NCBI GenBank assembly: GCA_035291025.1
Contig: DATDTB010000031.1
Span: 1-10,749, forward strand
Origin: DATDTB01 sp035291025
GTDB lineage: Archaea; Iainarchaeota; Iainarchaeia; JAFGOX01; DATDTB01
Direction of reading: 5' to 3'
Length of the DNA stretch: 10,749 nucleotides
Position numbers and translations under genes: made by a program. Shown here piece after piece: positions 5,994 to 10,749 of the stretch. Numbering within the stretch: the stretch's first letter is position 1; each line of letters opens with the position of its first letter. The notes beneath the pieces were generated by a model, which was given only the letters and a program-made list of their open reading frames with translations, ran no database searches and was not told where the DNA came from.

Positions 5994-6654
5994 GGCCGTT
6001 GCCCCTTGGTTTCGTGAAATGCAAGTCCGTGAAAACCACTCGGTTGTTCTTGACGTCAAACAACGCGTTGCCCGGGTTGAAGTCAGAGGCAGTGAACCCG
6101 TTTTCGCCCGCGACTTGAGTCATTTTCTTCTGCGCCTCCCGCAGCATTTTTAGAAGCCTTTTCCTCAGCCCGGCCCTGCCTTCCAAGGCAGCGGTTTCAA
6201 TTAATTCCTTGAAGCTCGGCCCCACGTATTCTTCCCTCATGGAAAGCCCGTTCCTTTTGGTTTCAAGCGGGCGCGACAAGGGCTTCGCGATTGGCGCCCC
6301 CTTGGCTGCCAGCACTGCCTGGACTTCAGCGCGCTGCCTGAGCTCTTCAGCTTCAGTTGGGGTTGCCTTGTAGTTTTTTTGCACGAAGGCGTCGCCGCGC
6401 GAGTGCATTGACACGATGACGCGCGCCGGTGAAAGCGCCCTGTGAACCTTTACAGTGCCTTTAGGCGCCCGCATGACCGCCTTATTTGCCCAGTCAACCA
6501 TTCTTAGCTCGTGGACGGGGTTGGAGGGCCTTCCAGCTCGTTGCTCCTGCGAGCGCAGGTACTTCAACGCAAACGCCTGCACTGCTGTTCTCTTGTGCGG
6601 AGCCATTTCCCGGGCGAGCCTCGCGCTCGGCGAAACGCTCTTCGTTCTCACCAC
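5986..6654 (-). CDS. Kinase-fold-like paralog 1 (first of three)
   Basis: 222 aa from a GTG at 6654; a second GTG at 6651 is better spaced from the GGTGA at 6658-6662. A basic N-terminus (MVRTKSVSPSARLAREM) is followed by NPVHELR (45-51), KAVMRAPKGTVKVHR (58-72), RVIVSMHSRGDAFVQK (78-93), a helix TPTEAEELRQRAEVQAVLAAKGAPIAKPL (98-126), REEYVGPSFKEL (140-151) and the loop D191-F-N-P-G-N196 with FTDL (D210). This is the copy closest to a working kinase: Lys93, a Glu-rich helix C followed by GAPIAKP as in APH/RIO proteins, a hinge-like segment, a D-x-N-x-x-N catalytic loop and a DFG-like Asp are all in order. The chain ends 12 residues after D210. It heads the operon, 44 bases downstream of tRNA-Val(GAC) on the same strand. 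Substrate unknown. Confidence 0.88.
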   Translation of the reverse strand: MVRTKSVSPSARLAREMAPHKRTAVQAFALKYLRSQEQRAGRPSNPVHELRMVDWANKAVMRAPKGTVKVHRALSPARVIVSMHSRGDAFVQKNYKATPTEAEELRQRAEVQAVLAAKGAPIAKPLSRPLETKRNGLSMREEYVGPSFKELIETAALEGRAGLRKRLLKMLREAQKKMTQVAGENGFTASDFNPGNALFDVKNNRVVFTDLHFTKPRGNGHG

Positions 6655-6657
6655 ACT

Positions 6658-6662
6658 TCACC
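6658..6662 (-). promoter_or_regulatory. Ribosome binding site for the kinase-like operon
   Basis: GGTGA on the minus strand, complementary to the archaeal 16S 3' end, six bases before the GTG at 6651 and three before the GTG at 6654. The spacing favours the GTG at 6651 as the true start. Confidence 0.5.
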
Positions 6663-6690
6663 TTCGACTAAAACAAGCGTGGGAGTGAAT

Positions 6691-6696
6691 AAAAAA
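6691..6696 (-). terminator. T-run after tRNA-Val(GAC)
   Basis: Six T on the minus strand starting two bases after the tRNA discriminator (ACC then T6). This is a probable oligo-T stop for the tRNA transcript. Together with the following AT it also forms a TTTTTTAT element about 35-42 bases before the start of the kinase-like operon. Confidence 0.5.
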
Positions 6697-6698
6697 GG

Positions 6699-6773
6699 TG
6701 GGCCCGGCAGGATTTGAACCTGCGGCCTCCGCGACGTCAACGCGGCGTTATAGCCGGGCTAAACTACAGGCCC
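6699..6773 (-). tRNA. tRNA-Val (anticodon GAC)
   Basis: 75 nt on the minus strand. Acceptor GGGCCTG pairs with CGGGCCC (one T-G wobble) and the discriminator is A. The D arm is GTTTAGCCCGGCTATAAC, the anticodon stem CCGCG/CGCGG with loop TTGACGT (anticodon GAC, reads GTC and GTT), and the T arm GCAGG-TTCAAAT-CCTGC. The discriminator is followed by CC and then T, so a full CCA is not encoded. It is nearly identical to the tRNA-Val(TAC) at 7623-7697 outside the acceptor tip and anticodon arm. No TATA-like box lies at the usual distance upstream; that region is GC-rich and hairpin-forming. Confidence 0.96.
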
Positions 6774-6790
6774 ACGACCTTTTCTTGCCT

Positions 6791-6845
6791 CAGCCTGGCT
6801 CCGCCGGCTTCGTGCAGAACGCAAGAAACGCTGCGCGTTTCTGCG
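6791..6845. other. Two consecutive inverted repeats (possible structured RNA)
   Basis: The first hairpin is AGCC-T-GGC-TCC-GCC-GGCT (about 6792-6809). The second, 6820-6845, is CGCAAGAAACGC paired with GCGTTTCTGCG around the loop TGC, 11 pairs with one bulged A. They lie in the 202-base gap between tRNA-Val(GAC) and the helical-protein gene, directly upstream of the tRNA on its own strand. They could be part of a long tRNA precursor, a small RNA, or a structure between divergent genes. I found no C/D or H/ACA box sequences beside them. Confidence 0.4.
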
Positions 6846-6944
6846 CCCATTCAAGCTTGGCTTGACTCGGGAAGCTCGACCAAAAGAAACTAGATTTTCT
6901 TTTTTGCGGCAATGAAAAGCGTTGCAAAATGGTTTTAAAACTGC

Positions 6945-6953
6945 TTTTTTTAA
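6945..6953 (+). promoter_or_regulatory. Candidate TATA box for the 214-aa helical protein gene
   Basis: TTTTTTTAA centred about 27 bases before the ATG at 6976, with no ribosome binding site between. This fits a leaderless archaeal transcript. A second palindromic A/T element, GTTTTAAAAC, lies just upstream (6932-6941). Confidence 0.4.
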
Positions 6954-6975
6954 GCGTTTTGCGACTTTTAGTAGC

Positions 6976-7620
6976 ATGAAAAAAACCAGGCTGGAGAGGC
7001 GGGCGAAGCGCGAGCGATCTCTTGCCCTGCGGCGCAGCGCCTTAGAAGAACTTCACTCTTTTGCTTTGGGGAAGGCCATGAAATTTGAAGCGGAAGGCGG
7101 GACCCGCTCTTTCGGCAAAGGCGTTGCGTCAGAACTTGTAGTGTTAAAACGTAACCCTGTTGCGCCTGTTGAAGCCGTGAAAAGATTTTCCTCCACTTTA
7201 AGGAGCTTACAGAAACGGCTAGCGCAAAAACGAAACGCGGCGGCTTACATGCCTTCGCTTGCCGCGGAACTCGAGAAGAGACTGGGAGAACTTGAGGGCT
7301 CGCGTTCCAAGTCTTTCTTCCGCCGCAGCGCCTTTAAGGCAAGGCAGAGGCTCCAGGCAGGGCTTTCATTGACTCACGCGGAGCTTTTCTCTCGGGCTGA
7401 AGCCGTGGAAGCCCTTGGAAACCACGCGCGAATGCTGGCCAACGCAGCCGCCCTTGAACTTTCCAAGGCAAGGAATCCAGGCAAGGAAGTGAAGGAAATG
7501 CTTGAAGCGGAGTCGGCTCAGTTCCACTCGCTCGCGGACGAGTTCCACAAGGAAAGCAAGTTCTTGTACAAGATGGGCGCCGCGCGCCTCAAGCAAGGCG
7601 TTGCCAGGAAAAGTAACTAG
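6976..7620 (+). CDS. Basic all-helical protein, function unknown
   Basis: 214 aa from the ATG at 6976. An extended frame back to 6922 runs through the promoter-like A/T-rich stretch and is not chosen. The N-terminus is strongly basic (MKKTRLERRAKRERSLALRR). The rest is predicted as long amphipathic helices (VEAVKRFSSTLRSLQKRLAQK, MPSLAAELEKRLGELE, and the stretch from about 138 to 200 rich in Ala, Glu and Leu). No membrane segment, signal, cysteine pair or known catalytic motif is seen, and I recognise no family. It is the only plus-strand gene between two valine tRNAs on the minus strand, and its stop lies only two bases from the 3' end of the convergent tRNA-Val(TAC). The first part of the gene uses TTA and AAA/CGT codons more than its neighbours, a weak hint of later arrival. 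Confidence 0.8.
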   Translation: MKKTRLERRAKRERSLALRRSALEELHSFALGKAMKFEAEGGTRSFGKGVASELVVLKRNPVAPVEAVKRFSSTLRSLQKRLAQKRNAAAYMPSLAAELEKRLGELEGSRSKSFFRRSAFKARQRLQAGLSLTHAELFSRAEAVEALGNHARMLANAAALELSKARNPGKEVKEMLEAESAQFHSLADEFHKESKFLYKMGAARLKQGVARKSN

Positions 7621-7622
7621 AG

Positions 7623-7697
7623 TGGGCCCGGCAGGATTTGAACCTGCGGCCTCCGCCGTGTAAAGGCGGCGTTATAGCCGGGCTAAACCACGGGCCC
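7623..7697 (-). tRNA. tRNA-Val (anticodon TAC)
   Basis: 75 nt on the minus strand. Acceptor GGGCCCG pairs perfectly with CGGGCCC and the discriminator is A. The D arm is GTTTAGCCCGGCTATAAC, the anticodon stem CCGCC/GGCGG with loop TTTACAC (anticodon TAC, reads GTA and GTG), and the T arm GCAGG-TTCAAAT-CCTGC. CCA is not encoded (A followed by CTC). Its 3' trailer must run into the end of the convergent 214-aa gene, where a short TTTT lies. Confidence 0.96.
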
Positions 7698-7755
7698 GTC
7701 CCTTAAAGCAAGAGTCGTGTTTTTTCGCTTTGCAGTTGAAAAAGACTGCGCAAGG

Positions 7756-7763
7756 CTTTTATG
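7756..7763 (+). promoter_or_regulatory. TATA box for the tail-anchored protein gene
   Basis: CTTTTATG, preceded by purines (AAGG), ends 26 bases before the ATG at 7789, and there is no ribosome binding site. That arrangement is typical of archaeal leaderless transcripts. A very similar element (TTTTTATGC) occurs at 10193-10201. Confidence 0.5.
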
Positions 7764-7788
7764 CCCTGCCCTGTTTATTCCTTTTTCA

Positions 7789-8268
7789 ATGGAAAGGGAA
7801 ACAATCGAGCAAGTCGTGGCAAGGCTCGAGCCTCACAAGAAGGACTTCACGCAAGACCAAGTAAGGAGCGTGCTAAGGCAGGCCGGTTACGCTGAGGGAG
7901 AGGTTTCCGTGGTCCTTTCAAGGCTTTACCCCCCGCTTGCCGCGCCTTCAACCCTTCCATCGCTTCCAGGTTACCCGGCGCCGACGCCTCCAACCCCTTC
8001 AGTTGAGCTGGTTGCGAAAAAACCCGAGCCCAAAAGCCAGGCACAGGCGGCCGCGCCCTTGCCGGCGCCGTCAGTCAAGGAAATTGTCAAAGGGTTCAGC
8101 GTGCAAAGCGACGAGGACGTGAAGGCTTTGATGGCGCCCGAGACTTACGCGCAGCACCCAGCGAAGAACTCCCAACTGGTACTGCCGATGTGGGCCAAAA
8201 TCATTTTGTTCCTGTTGATTTTCGCCGCGGTATTCGTCGGCTTCCTCGTGTTCCTCGGAGTTCTTTGA
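7789..8268 (+). CDS. Tail-anchored membrane protein with small helical N-terminal module
   Basis: 159 aa from the ATG at 7789, chosen because a TATA box lies 26 bases upstream; the frame extends back to 7717 but overlaps that box. Residues 1-48 form a compact helical module (IEQVVARLEPHKKDFTQDQ then VRSVLRQAGYAEGEVSVVL). The pattern 'xxVrxxLxxAGYxexeVxxvL' is the UBA-like short helical repeat often seen at the N-terminus of CPR and DPANN membrane proteins. Residues 48-95 are a Pro/Ala-rich linker, 96-125 a polar stretch, and 133-159 a single membrane helix (MWAKIILFLLIFAAVFVGF) ending at the C-terminus. The soluble part should face the cytoplasm if it is tail-anchored. Function unknown. It stands alone between tRNA-Val(TAC) and the rpl15e cluster. 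Confidence 0.82.
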   Translation: MERETIEQVVARLEPHKKDFTQDQVRSVLRQAGYAEGEVSVVLSRLYPPLAAPSTLPSLPGYPAPTPPTPSVELVAKKPEPKSQAQAAAPLPAPSVKEIVKGFSVQSDEDVKALMAPETYAQHPAKNSQLVLPMWAKIILFLLIFAAVFVGFLVFLGVL

Positions 8269-8292
8269 GGGAAAACGCGGGCCAATGGAAGG

Positions 8293-8302
8293 CTTTTAAA
8301 AG
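8293..8302 (+). promoter_or_regulatory. Candidate TATA box upstream of rpl15e
   Basis: The palindromic CTTTTAAAAG stands out in the 211-base gap before rpl15e. If used, it would give a leader of about 150 bases carrying the short ORF and hairpin described below. A second A-rich tract (CTAAAAAAAG, about 8404-8413) could instead start transcription closer to the gene. Confidence 0.4.
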
Positions 8303-8418
8303 TCTTTTGCGCCACTTGTTTTCATTCGAGTTTTTCTCTCCAAGGAAGCAACTGCGTTAATTCGCTTTGTTTTTTTGACCCTTGGGAAAGAGTTCTTTTC
8401 AAGCTAAAAAAAGCCGAA

Positions 8419-8472
8419 ATGTTTGCCCCCCGCGTTTTTCGCGCGTGCGCGGGCGAGAATCGGAAAAGGTGA
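8419..8472 (+). CDS. Possible 17-codon upstream ORF in the rpl15e leader
   Basis: An ATG at 8419 opens 17 codons (MFAPRVFRACAGENRKR) and its TGA falls inside the GGTGA ribosome binding site of rpl15e, seven bases before that start. A 6-bp GC hairpin, CCCGCG (8429-8434) with CGCGGG (8448-8453), lies within it. The layout is that of a leader peptide or attenuator but could be coincidence. Confidence 0.2.
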   Translation: MFAPRVFRACAGENRKR

Positions 8473-8479
8473 TTTTTGG

Positions 8480-9088
8480 ATGAGCAACGCGTATTCGCAC
8501 ATTGCCGAGACGTTTGTGCAGGAATACAAGAAGGGCGAGACCCCGGAGTACGACTACGACCAAATCCGGAAGGACAGGCTGGTTTTGTGGCGCCGCGAAA
8601 AGAACTCAATAGTCGCGGTTGACAGGCCAACCAATGTTTCGCGCGCTAGAAAGCTGGGGTACAAGGCAAAGGAAGGCGTTCACTTGGCCCGCGTCCGCAT
8701 TCGAAAAGGCAAGGGAGTCCACCCATTGCCGCGTTCTGGAAGGAAGCCGAAGCGCATGGGGCGCGTGAGGCTCACCAGAGTGAAGGGCATTCAAGGAATT
8801 GCGGAAATGCGCGCCGCGCGCAAGTTCCCGCATTACGAGGTCTTGAATTCTTACTTCGTTGGCCAGGACGGCCAGTTCAAGTACTTCGAGGTCATCCTCG
8901 TCAACCCAGTCCACCCGGCAGTGGTCGCGGACCACGACTTGAAGTGGATTGTTGGAGCGCAGCACTCCGGGCGCGTGTTCCGCGGCAAGACGTCAGCGGG
9001 CAAGAAGTCGCGCGGCCTAAGGCACAAGGGGAAGGGCGTGGAAAAGCACAGGCCTTCAGTGAGGGCGCACAACAGGACCGGGCGCTGA
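8480..9088 (+). CDS. rpl15e: Ribosomal protein L15e (eL15)
   Basis: Large-subunit ribosomal protein of archaea and eukaryotes; 202 aa, close to the usual 190-205. The whole chain fits the family: MSNAYSHIAETF, RLVLWRREKNSIVAVDRPTN, ARKLGYKAKEGVHLARVRIR, the RSGRKPKRMG stretch, FPHYEVLNSYFVGQDGQFKYFEVILV, HPAVVADHDLKWI, and the basic tail RGLRHKGKGVEKHRPSVRAHN. A ribosome binding site GGTGAT (8468-8473) sits six bases before the ATG, which fixes the start against the longer frame beginning at 8423. It heads the rnp3 - rnp2 - psmA cluster. A T-rich stretch with seven T follows the stop. Confidence 0.98.
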   Translation: MSNAYSHIAETFVQEYKKGETPEYDYDQIRKDRLVLWRREKNSIVAVDRPTNVSRARKLGYKAKEGVHLARVRIRKGKGVHPLPRSGRKPKRMGRVRLTRVKGIQGIAEMRAARKFPHYEVLNSYFVGQDGQFKYFEVILVNPVHPAVVADHDLKWIVGAQHSGRVFRGKTSAGKKSRGLRHKGKGVEKHRPSVRAHNRTGR

Positions 9089-9109
9089 TTCCCGGCCGTT
9101 TCCCTGCCC

Positions 9110-9120
9110 TTTTTTTCTTC
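9110..9120 (+). terminator. Oligo-T terminator after rpl15e
   Basis: Seven T then CTTC, 21 bases after the rpl15e stop, in a pyrimidine-rich gap of 66 bases. It would end or thin out transcription before rnp3. Confidence 0.4.
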
Positions 9121-9154
9121 CATTCTTTCCATTTTTCAGCTCCAAGTTTTCCTT

Positions 9155-9763
9155 ATGGCAAAGTTTTTCGACGTAGTGCTTTCAGGCGACCGCGAAACCC
9201 TTGAGGCGTTGAAGCATGCGGGTTTCTCGGGCGCCTGCGCCGCGCTTTCGGGCGGGGCGCGCGCGGAAGGCGTTGAAGGCCTCGAAGTCTTTAACGGCGC
9301 GCTGTTTGAATCGCTTCACGAATACAGGAAGGCAAGGCGTTCGAGCGCGTCGCTGGTTGTCGTGCGCGGCGGCGACATCGGGGCGAACAAGGAAATAGTC
9401 AGGGAGAAGGGCGTTGACGTGCTGCTCGACCCCGTTGGCTTTTCCTCGGTCAACCTGGACGCTGAAACAGTAACAGTGGCAAGGGAGAAAGGAGTGCGTT
9501 TTGGCGTTTCCCTTGCTTCATTCCTCGAACTGCCGCCGTTCAAGCGCGCCCAGCTGATCGGGAAGTGGCGGTTTTTCTCCAAAGTCCTGGGCAAGAAAGA
9601 CTTTCACCCCTTGTTTTTCAGCGGCGCAAAGAACCCCAGTCAAGTCCGCCCGCCGCGCGAGCTCGCGGCCTTTGCCACTGTGCTGGGCTTTTCGCTCGAC
9701 CAGGGCCTAAGGGGCCTTTCGTCTTTGCCGCTTTCAATGATTCAAGGAAAACGTGGTGCGTGA
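9155..9763 (+). CDS. rnp3: RNase P protein component 3 (Rnp3/Rpp30)
   Basis: Protein subunit of archaeal RNase P, which trims the 5' leader of pre-tRNA; it pairs with Pop5/Rnp2, encoded next. 202 aa, slightly short for the family (about 210-230). The chain alternates strands and helices as expected for the Rpp30 TIM-barrel: SLVVVRGG (65-72), VDVLLDP (87-93), NLDAETVTVAREKGVRFGVSL (100-120), a long helix FKRAQLIGKWRFFSKVL, FHPLFFSGAKNPSQVRPPRELAAFATVLG and the end LSSLPLSMI. The FSGA and R-P-P-REL segment matches the conserved 'S.A....lR.p.dl' region of Rnp3. No ribosome binding site precedes the ATG; the upstream region is pyrimidine-rich. The stop overlaps the rnp2 start (TGATG), so the partner subunits are translationally coupled. 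Confidence 0.9.
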   Translation: MAKFFDVVLSGDRETLEALKHAGFSGACAALSGGARAEGVEGLEVFNGALFESLHEYRKARRSSASLVVVRGGDIGANKEIVREKGVDVLLDPVGFSSVNLDAETVTVAREKGVRFGVSLASFLELPPFKRAQLIGKWRFFSKVLGKKDFHPLFFSGAKNPSQVRPPRELAAFATVLGFSLDQGLRGLSSLPLSMIQGKRGA

Positions 9764-10167
9764 TGGCTGTGAACTCTAAGCCGTTCAGGGCGCCCAAGGC
9801 CGGGAGGCCCGGCGCCAAGATGAGCGCAAAAGCTATCCCGCCCAGCTACAAGCCGCGCGAGCGTTACTTGCATTTCGAGGTCTTGTCCCCCGAGGGAACG
9901 CCGGCGCAGGGGCTCAGCGAGAGAGACGTTTCCTTTTCAGTCAACAGCGCCGTGATCTCGTTCCTCGGGCAAGTGGGCTTTGCGGCCGCGAGCCCCAGGC
10001 TTGTGAGTTTTGACCCGCAGGCCGGCGCGGGGGTCCTGAAATGCAACCTGGAGTCGTTGGAGTTCGTGCGTTCCGCGTTGTTGTTCTTGACCGAAGTTTC
10101 GCAAAGGGAAGTAGTGGTGAACGTTTTGCGGGCCTCGGGGACAATTAAGGCGTTGAAGGGCCGGTGA
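9763..10167 (+). CDS. rnp2: RNase P protein component 2 (Rnp2/Pop5)
   Basis: Partner of Rnp3 in archaeal RNase P. 134 aa from an ATG overlapping the rnp3 stop; the open frame runs further back only as an overlap inside rnp3. Residues 1-32 are a basic tail (PFRAPKAGRPGAKM). From 33 the fold follows Pop5: RERYLHFEVLSPEG, SFSVNSAVISFLGQVGFAAASPRLVSFDPQAGAGVLKCN, SLEFVRSALLFLTEV, VVNVLRASGTIKALKGR. The RYLHFEV start, the G-AGVLKC strand and the terminal SGTIKAL are family hallmarks. An internal ATG at 9820 would drop most of the basic tail. Coupling to rnp3 and proximity to rpl15e and psmA match the archaeal exosome superoperon order. Confidence 0.92.
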   Translation: MAVNSKPFRAPKAGRPGAKMSAKAIPPSYKPRERYLHFEVLSPEGTPAQGLSERDVSFSVNSAVISFLGQVGFAAASPRLVSFDPQAGAGVLKCNLESLEFVRSALLFLTEVSQREVVVNVLRASGTIKALKGR

Positions 10168-10192
10168 AATGAAAAACCGCTTCGTGGAAGGG

Positions 10193-10201
10193 TTTTTATG
10201 C
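10193..10201 (+). promoter_or_regulatory. Candidate TATA box in the rnp2-psmA gap
   Basis: TTTTTATGC preceded by GAAGGG, like the element at 7756-7763. It lies about 33-41 bases before the short frame at 10234 and about 190 before psmA. Either a small gene or a long psmA leader would follow. Confidence 0.35.
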
Positions 10202-10233
10202 TTTTTAACACCATTTGTTTTCGTCTAAAGGGA

Positions 10234-10338
10234 ATGAAAAAAGCCGGCTTTAAAAGCCCTTTTTTGTGTTTTTCAGAGTTGAAAGCGGAAACCACTGCCT
10301 TTTTTCCATTGGAAGAGGAAAGCACCAGCAGTGCGTGA
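10234..10338 (+). CDS. Possible 34-aa small protein upstream of psmA
   Basis: ATG at 10234, preceded by AAAGGGA and by a TATA-like element at 10193-10201, with 34 codons to TGA. The product starts MKKAGFKSPFLCFSELK and ends in an acidic stretch, PLEEESTSSA. It is too short for family assignment. Its first codons form one arm of the hairpin at 10237-10265, so the DNA may be regulatory instead. Confidence 0.25.
   Translation: MKKAGFKSPFLCFSELKAETTAFFPLEEESTSSA
10237..10265. terminator. Strong hairpin with A/T flanks between rnp2 and psmA
   Basis: AAAAAAG, two unpaired C, GGCTT, loop TAA, AAGCC, CTTTTTT: 12 base pairs with a CC bulge. The T run at the 3' side gives it terminator character on either strand. 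Its core, CTTTAAAAG, also resembles a TATA box like the one at 8293-8302, so a promoter role for psmA is an equal alternative. Confidence 0.4.
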
Positions 10339-10391
10339 ACCGATTGTAATAGTTTTTTTGAGTTTTCGTTTCAGGGGAGGGTTTGTTTCGT

Positions 10392-10749
10392 ATGTACCCA
10401 GGTGGAGGAGTTGGAGCTTACGACAGGGCCTTGACGGTTTTCAGCCCGCAGGGCCACTTGTACCAAGTGGAGTACGCAGAGGAAGCGGTTAAGCAAGGCA
10501 ACCTGGCCTTGGCCGTCAAGTTCAAGGACGGGATATTGTTTGGAACCGTGCGCCAGCTGACTTCGCCGTTGCTTGTCTCCGATTCCTTGAGCAAGATATT
10601 CCCAATAGAAGACCACGTCGTGGCCGAGTTTTCAGGAATAACGGCTGACGCAAGGCAGTTGATAAAGTTCTGCAGGGAAAAAGCAGAGGAGCACAGGATT
10701 GTTTACGGCTCCGAGATCTCTATCGATAAGCTGACGCGCGAGCTCGCGG
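10392..10749 (+). CDS. psmA: Proteasome alpha subunit, partial (runs off right edge)
   Basis: Alpha-ring subunit of the archaeal 20S proteasome; 119 codons are in the window. The N-terminus has the A-type signature YDRALTVFSPQGHLYQVEYA (10-29) with the gate residues Y10, D11, R12. K68 in SLSKI aligns with K66 of the Thermoplasma subunit, which binds the HbYX tail of the activating ATPase. The stretch FSGITADARQLIKFCREKAEEH matches the 'SGL.ADAR.L' helix. A Gly-rich start (MYPGGG) precedes the signature. The family's usual SDKR-type segment is FGTVRQLTS here, a mild divergence. A 224-base gap with promoter-like and hairpin elements separates it from rnp2, so it may be transcribed separately from the RNase P genes. 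Confidence 0.96.
   Translation, partial: MYPGGGVGAYDRALTVFSPQGHLYQVEYAEEAVKQGNLALAVKFKDGILFGTVRQLTSPLLVSDSLSKIFPIEDHVVAEFSGITADARQLIKFCREKAEEHRIVYGSEISIDKLTRELA

Noticed and set aside
6765..6850. 28-codon minus-strand frame starting at 6850 and ending in tRNA-Val(GAC)
   Set aside because: It runs through two hairpins into a tRNA body, with no ribosome site. RNA structure is the simpler reading.
6759..6977. 72-aa minus-strand frame across the tRNA-Val upstream region
   Set aside because: It overlaps the tRNA and the promoter of the divergent gene and has a random-looking basic composition.
6976..7620. Reading the 214-aa gene as an integrase or other mobility gene because it lies beside tRNAs
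   Set aside because: The protein is helical and basic but shows no tyrosine-recombinase R-H-R-Y pattern or other recombinase motif.
9864..10325. 153-aa minus-strand frame opposite rnp2 and the following gap
   Set aside because: Antisense to a well-supported Pop5 gene; no recognisable domain.
1..10749. Search for CRISPR arrays, insertion sequences, transposase genes and toxin-antitoxin pairs
   Set aside because: No regularly spaced repeats, no terminal inverted repeats with a transposase frame and no recognised toxin or antitoxin proteins were seen. The only sizeable repeats are the two tRNA-Val genes and the three paralogs.

Overview
The window reads as a stretch of an archaeal genome of moderate-to-high GC. 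The right end holds genes found only in Archaea or shared with eukaryotes: ribosomal protein L15e, RNase P proteins p30 (Rnp3) and Pop5 (Rnp2), and a proteasome alpha subunit. Several genes have TATA-like boxes about 25-30 bases before a start codon that lacks a leader. Gene density, short proteins, a CysRS of the CPR/DPANN type and unrecognised lineage-specific proteins suggest a DPANN-type archaeon (Diapherotrites-like is my guess, not proven).

Layout. (1) 1-94 is the start of a minus-strand membrane or secreted protein that runs off the left edge. (2) 140-3358 is a plus-strand run: cysS, an E1-like adenylyltransferase (MoeB/ThiF/UbaA type), a 101-aa protein that may be a half TBP-like domain, and a DUF92 membrane protein, with overlaps or very short gaps. 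Codon use changes abruptly inside cysS between about 704 and 790. Left of that the DNA is AT-richer and differs in codon choice from everything to the right, so the left end is either recombined foreign DNA or an assembly join. (3) 3478-6773 is a minus-strand block: tRNA-Val(GAC), three tandem diverged kinase-fold-like paralogs of 222-223 aa, tRNA-Pro(CGG) with an encoded CCA, a NUDIX hydrolase and a basic coiled-coil protein. (4) 6976-8268 holds a basic helical protein between two near-identical valine tRNAs, then a tail-anchored protein with a small helical N-terminal module. (5) 8480-10749 is the archaeal translation/RNA-processing/degradation cluster rpl15e - rnp3 - rnp2 - psmA, the leading part of the conserved exosome superoperon.

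How they work together. The right block links ribosome, tRNA 5' processing and proteasome genes. The E1-like enzyme would act in ubiquitin-like sulfur transfer or SAMP conjugation, a pathway that feeds the proteasome in other archaea. The most novel item is the three-gene kinase-like operon: all three copies show a beta3-like lysine, a hinge-like segment, a catalytic-loop asparagine and a DFG-like aspartate, but only one keeps an aspartate where the catalytic base is expected, and all end just after the DFG-like position.
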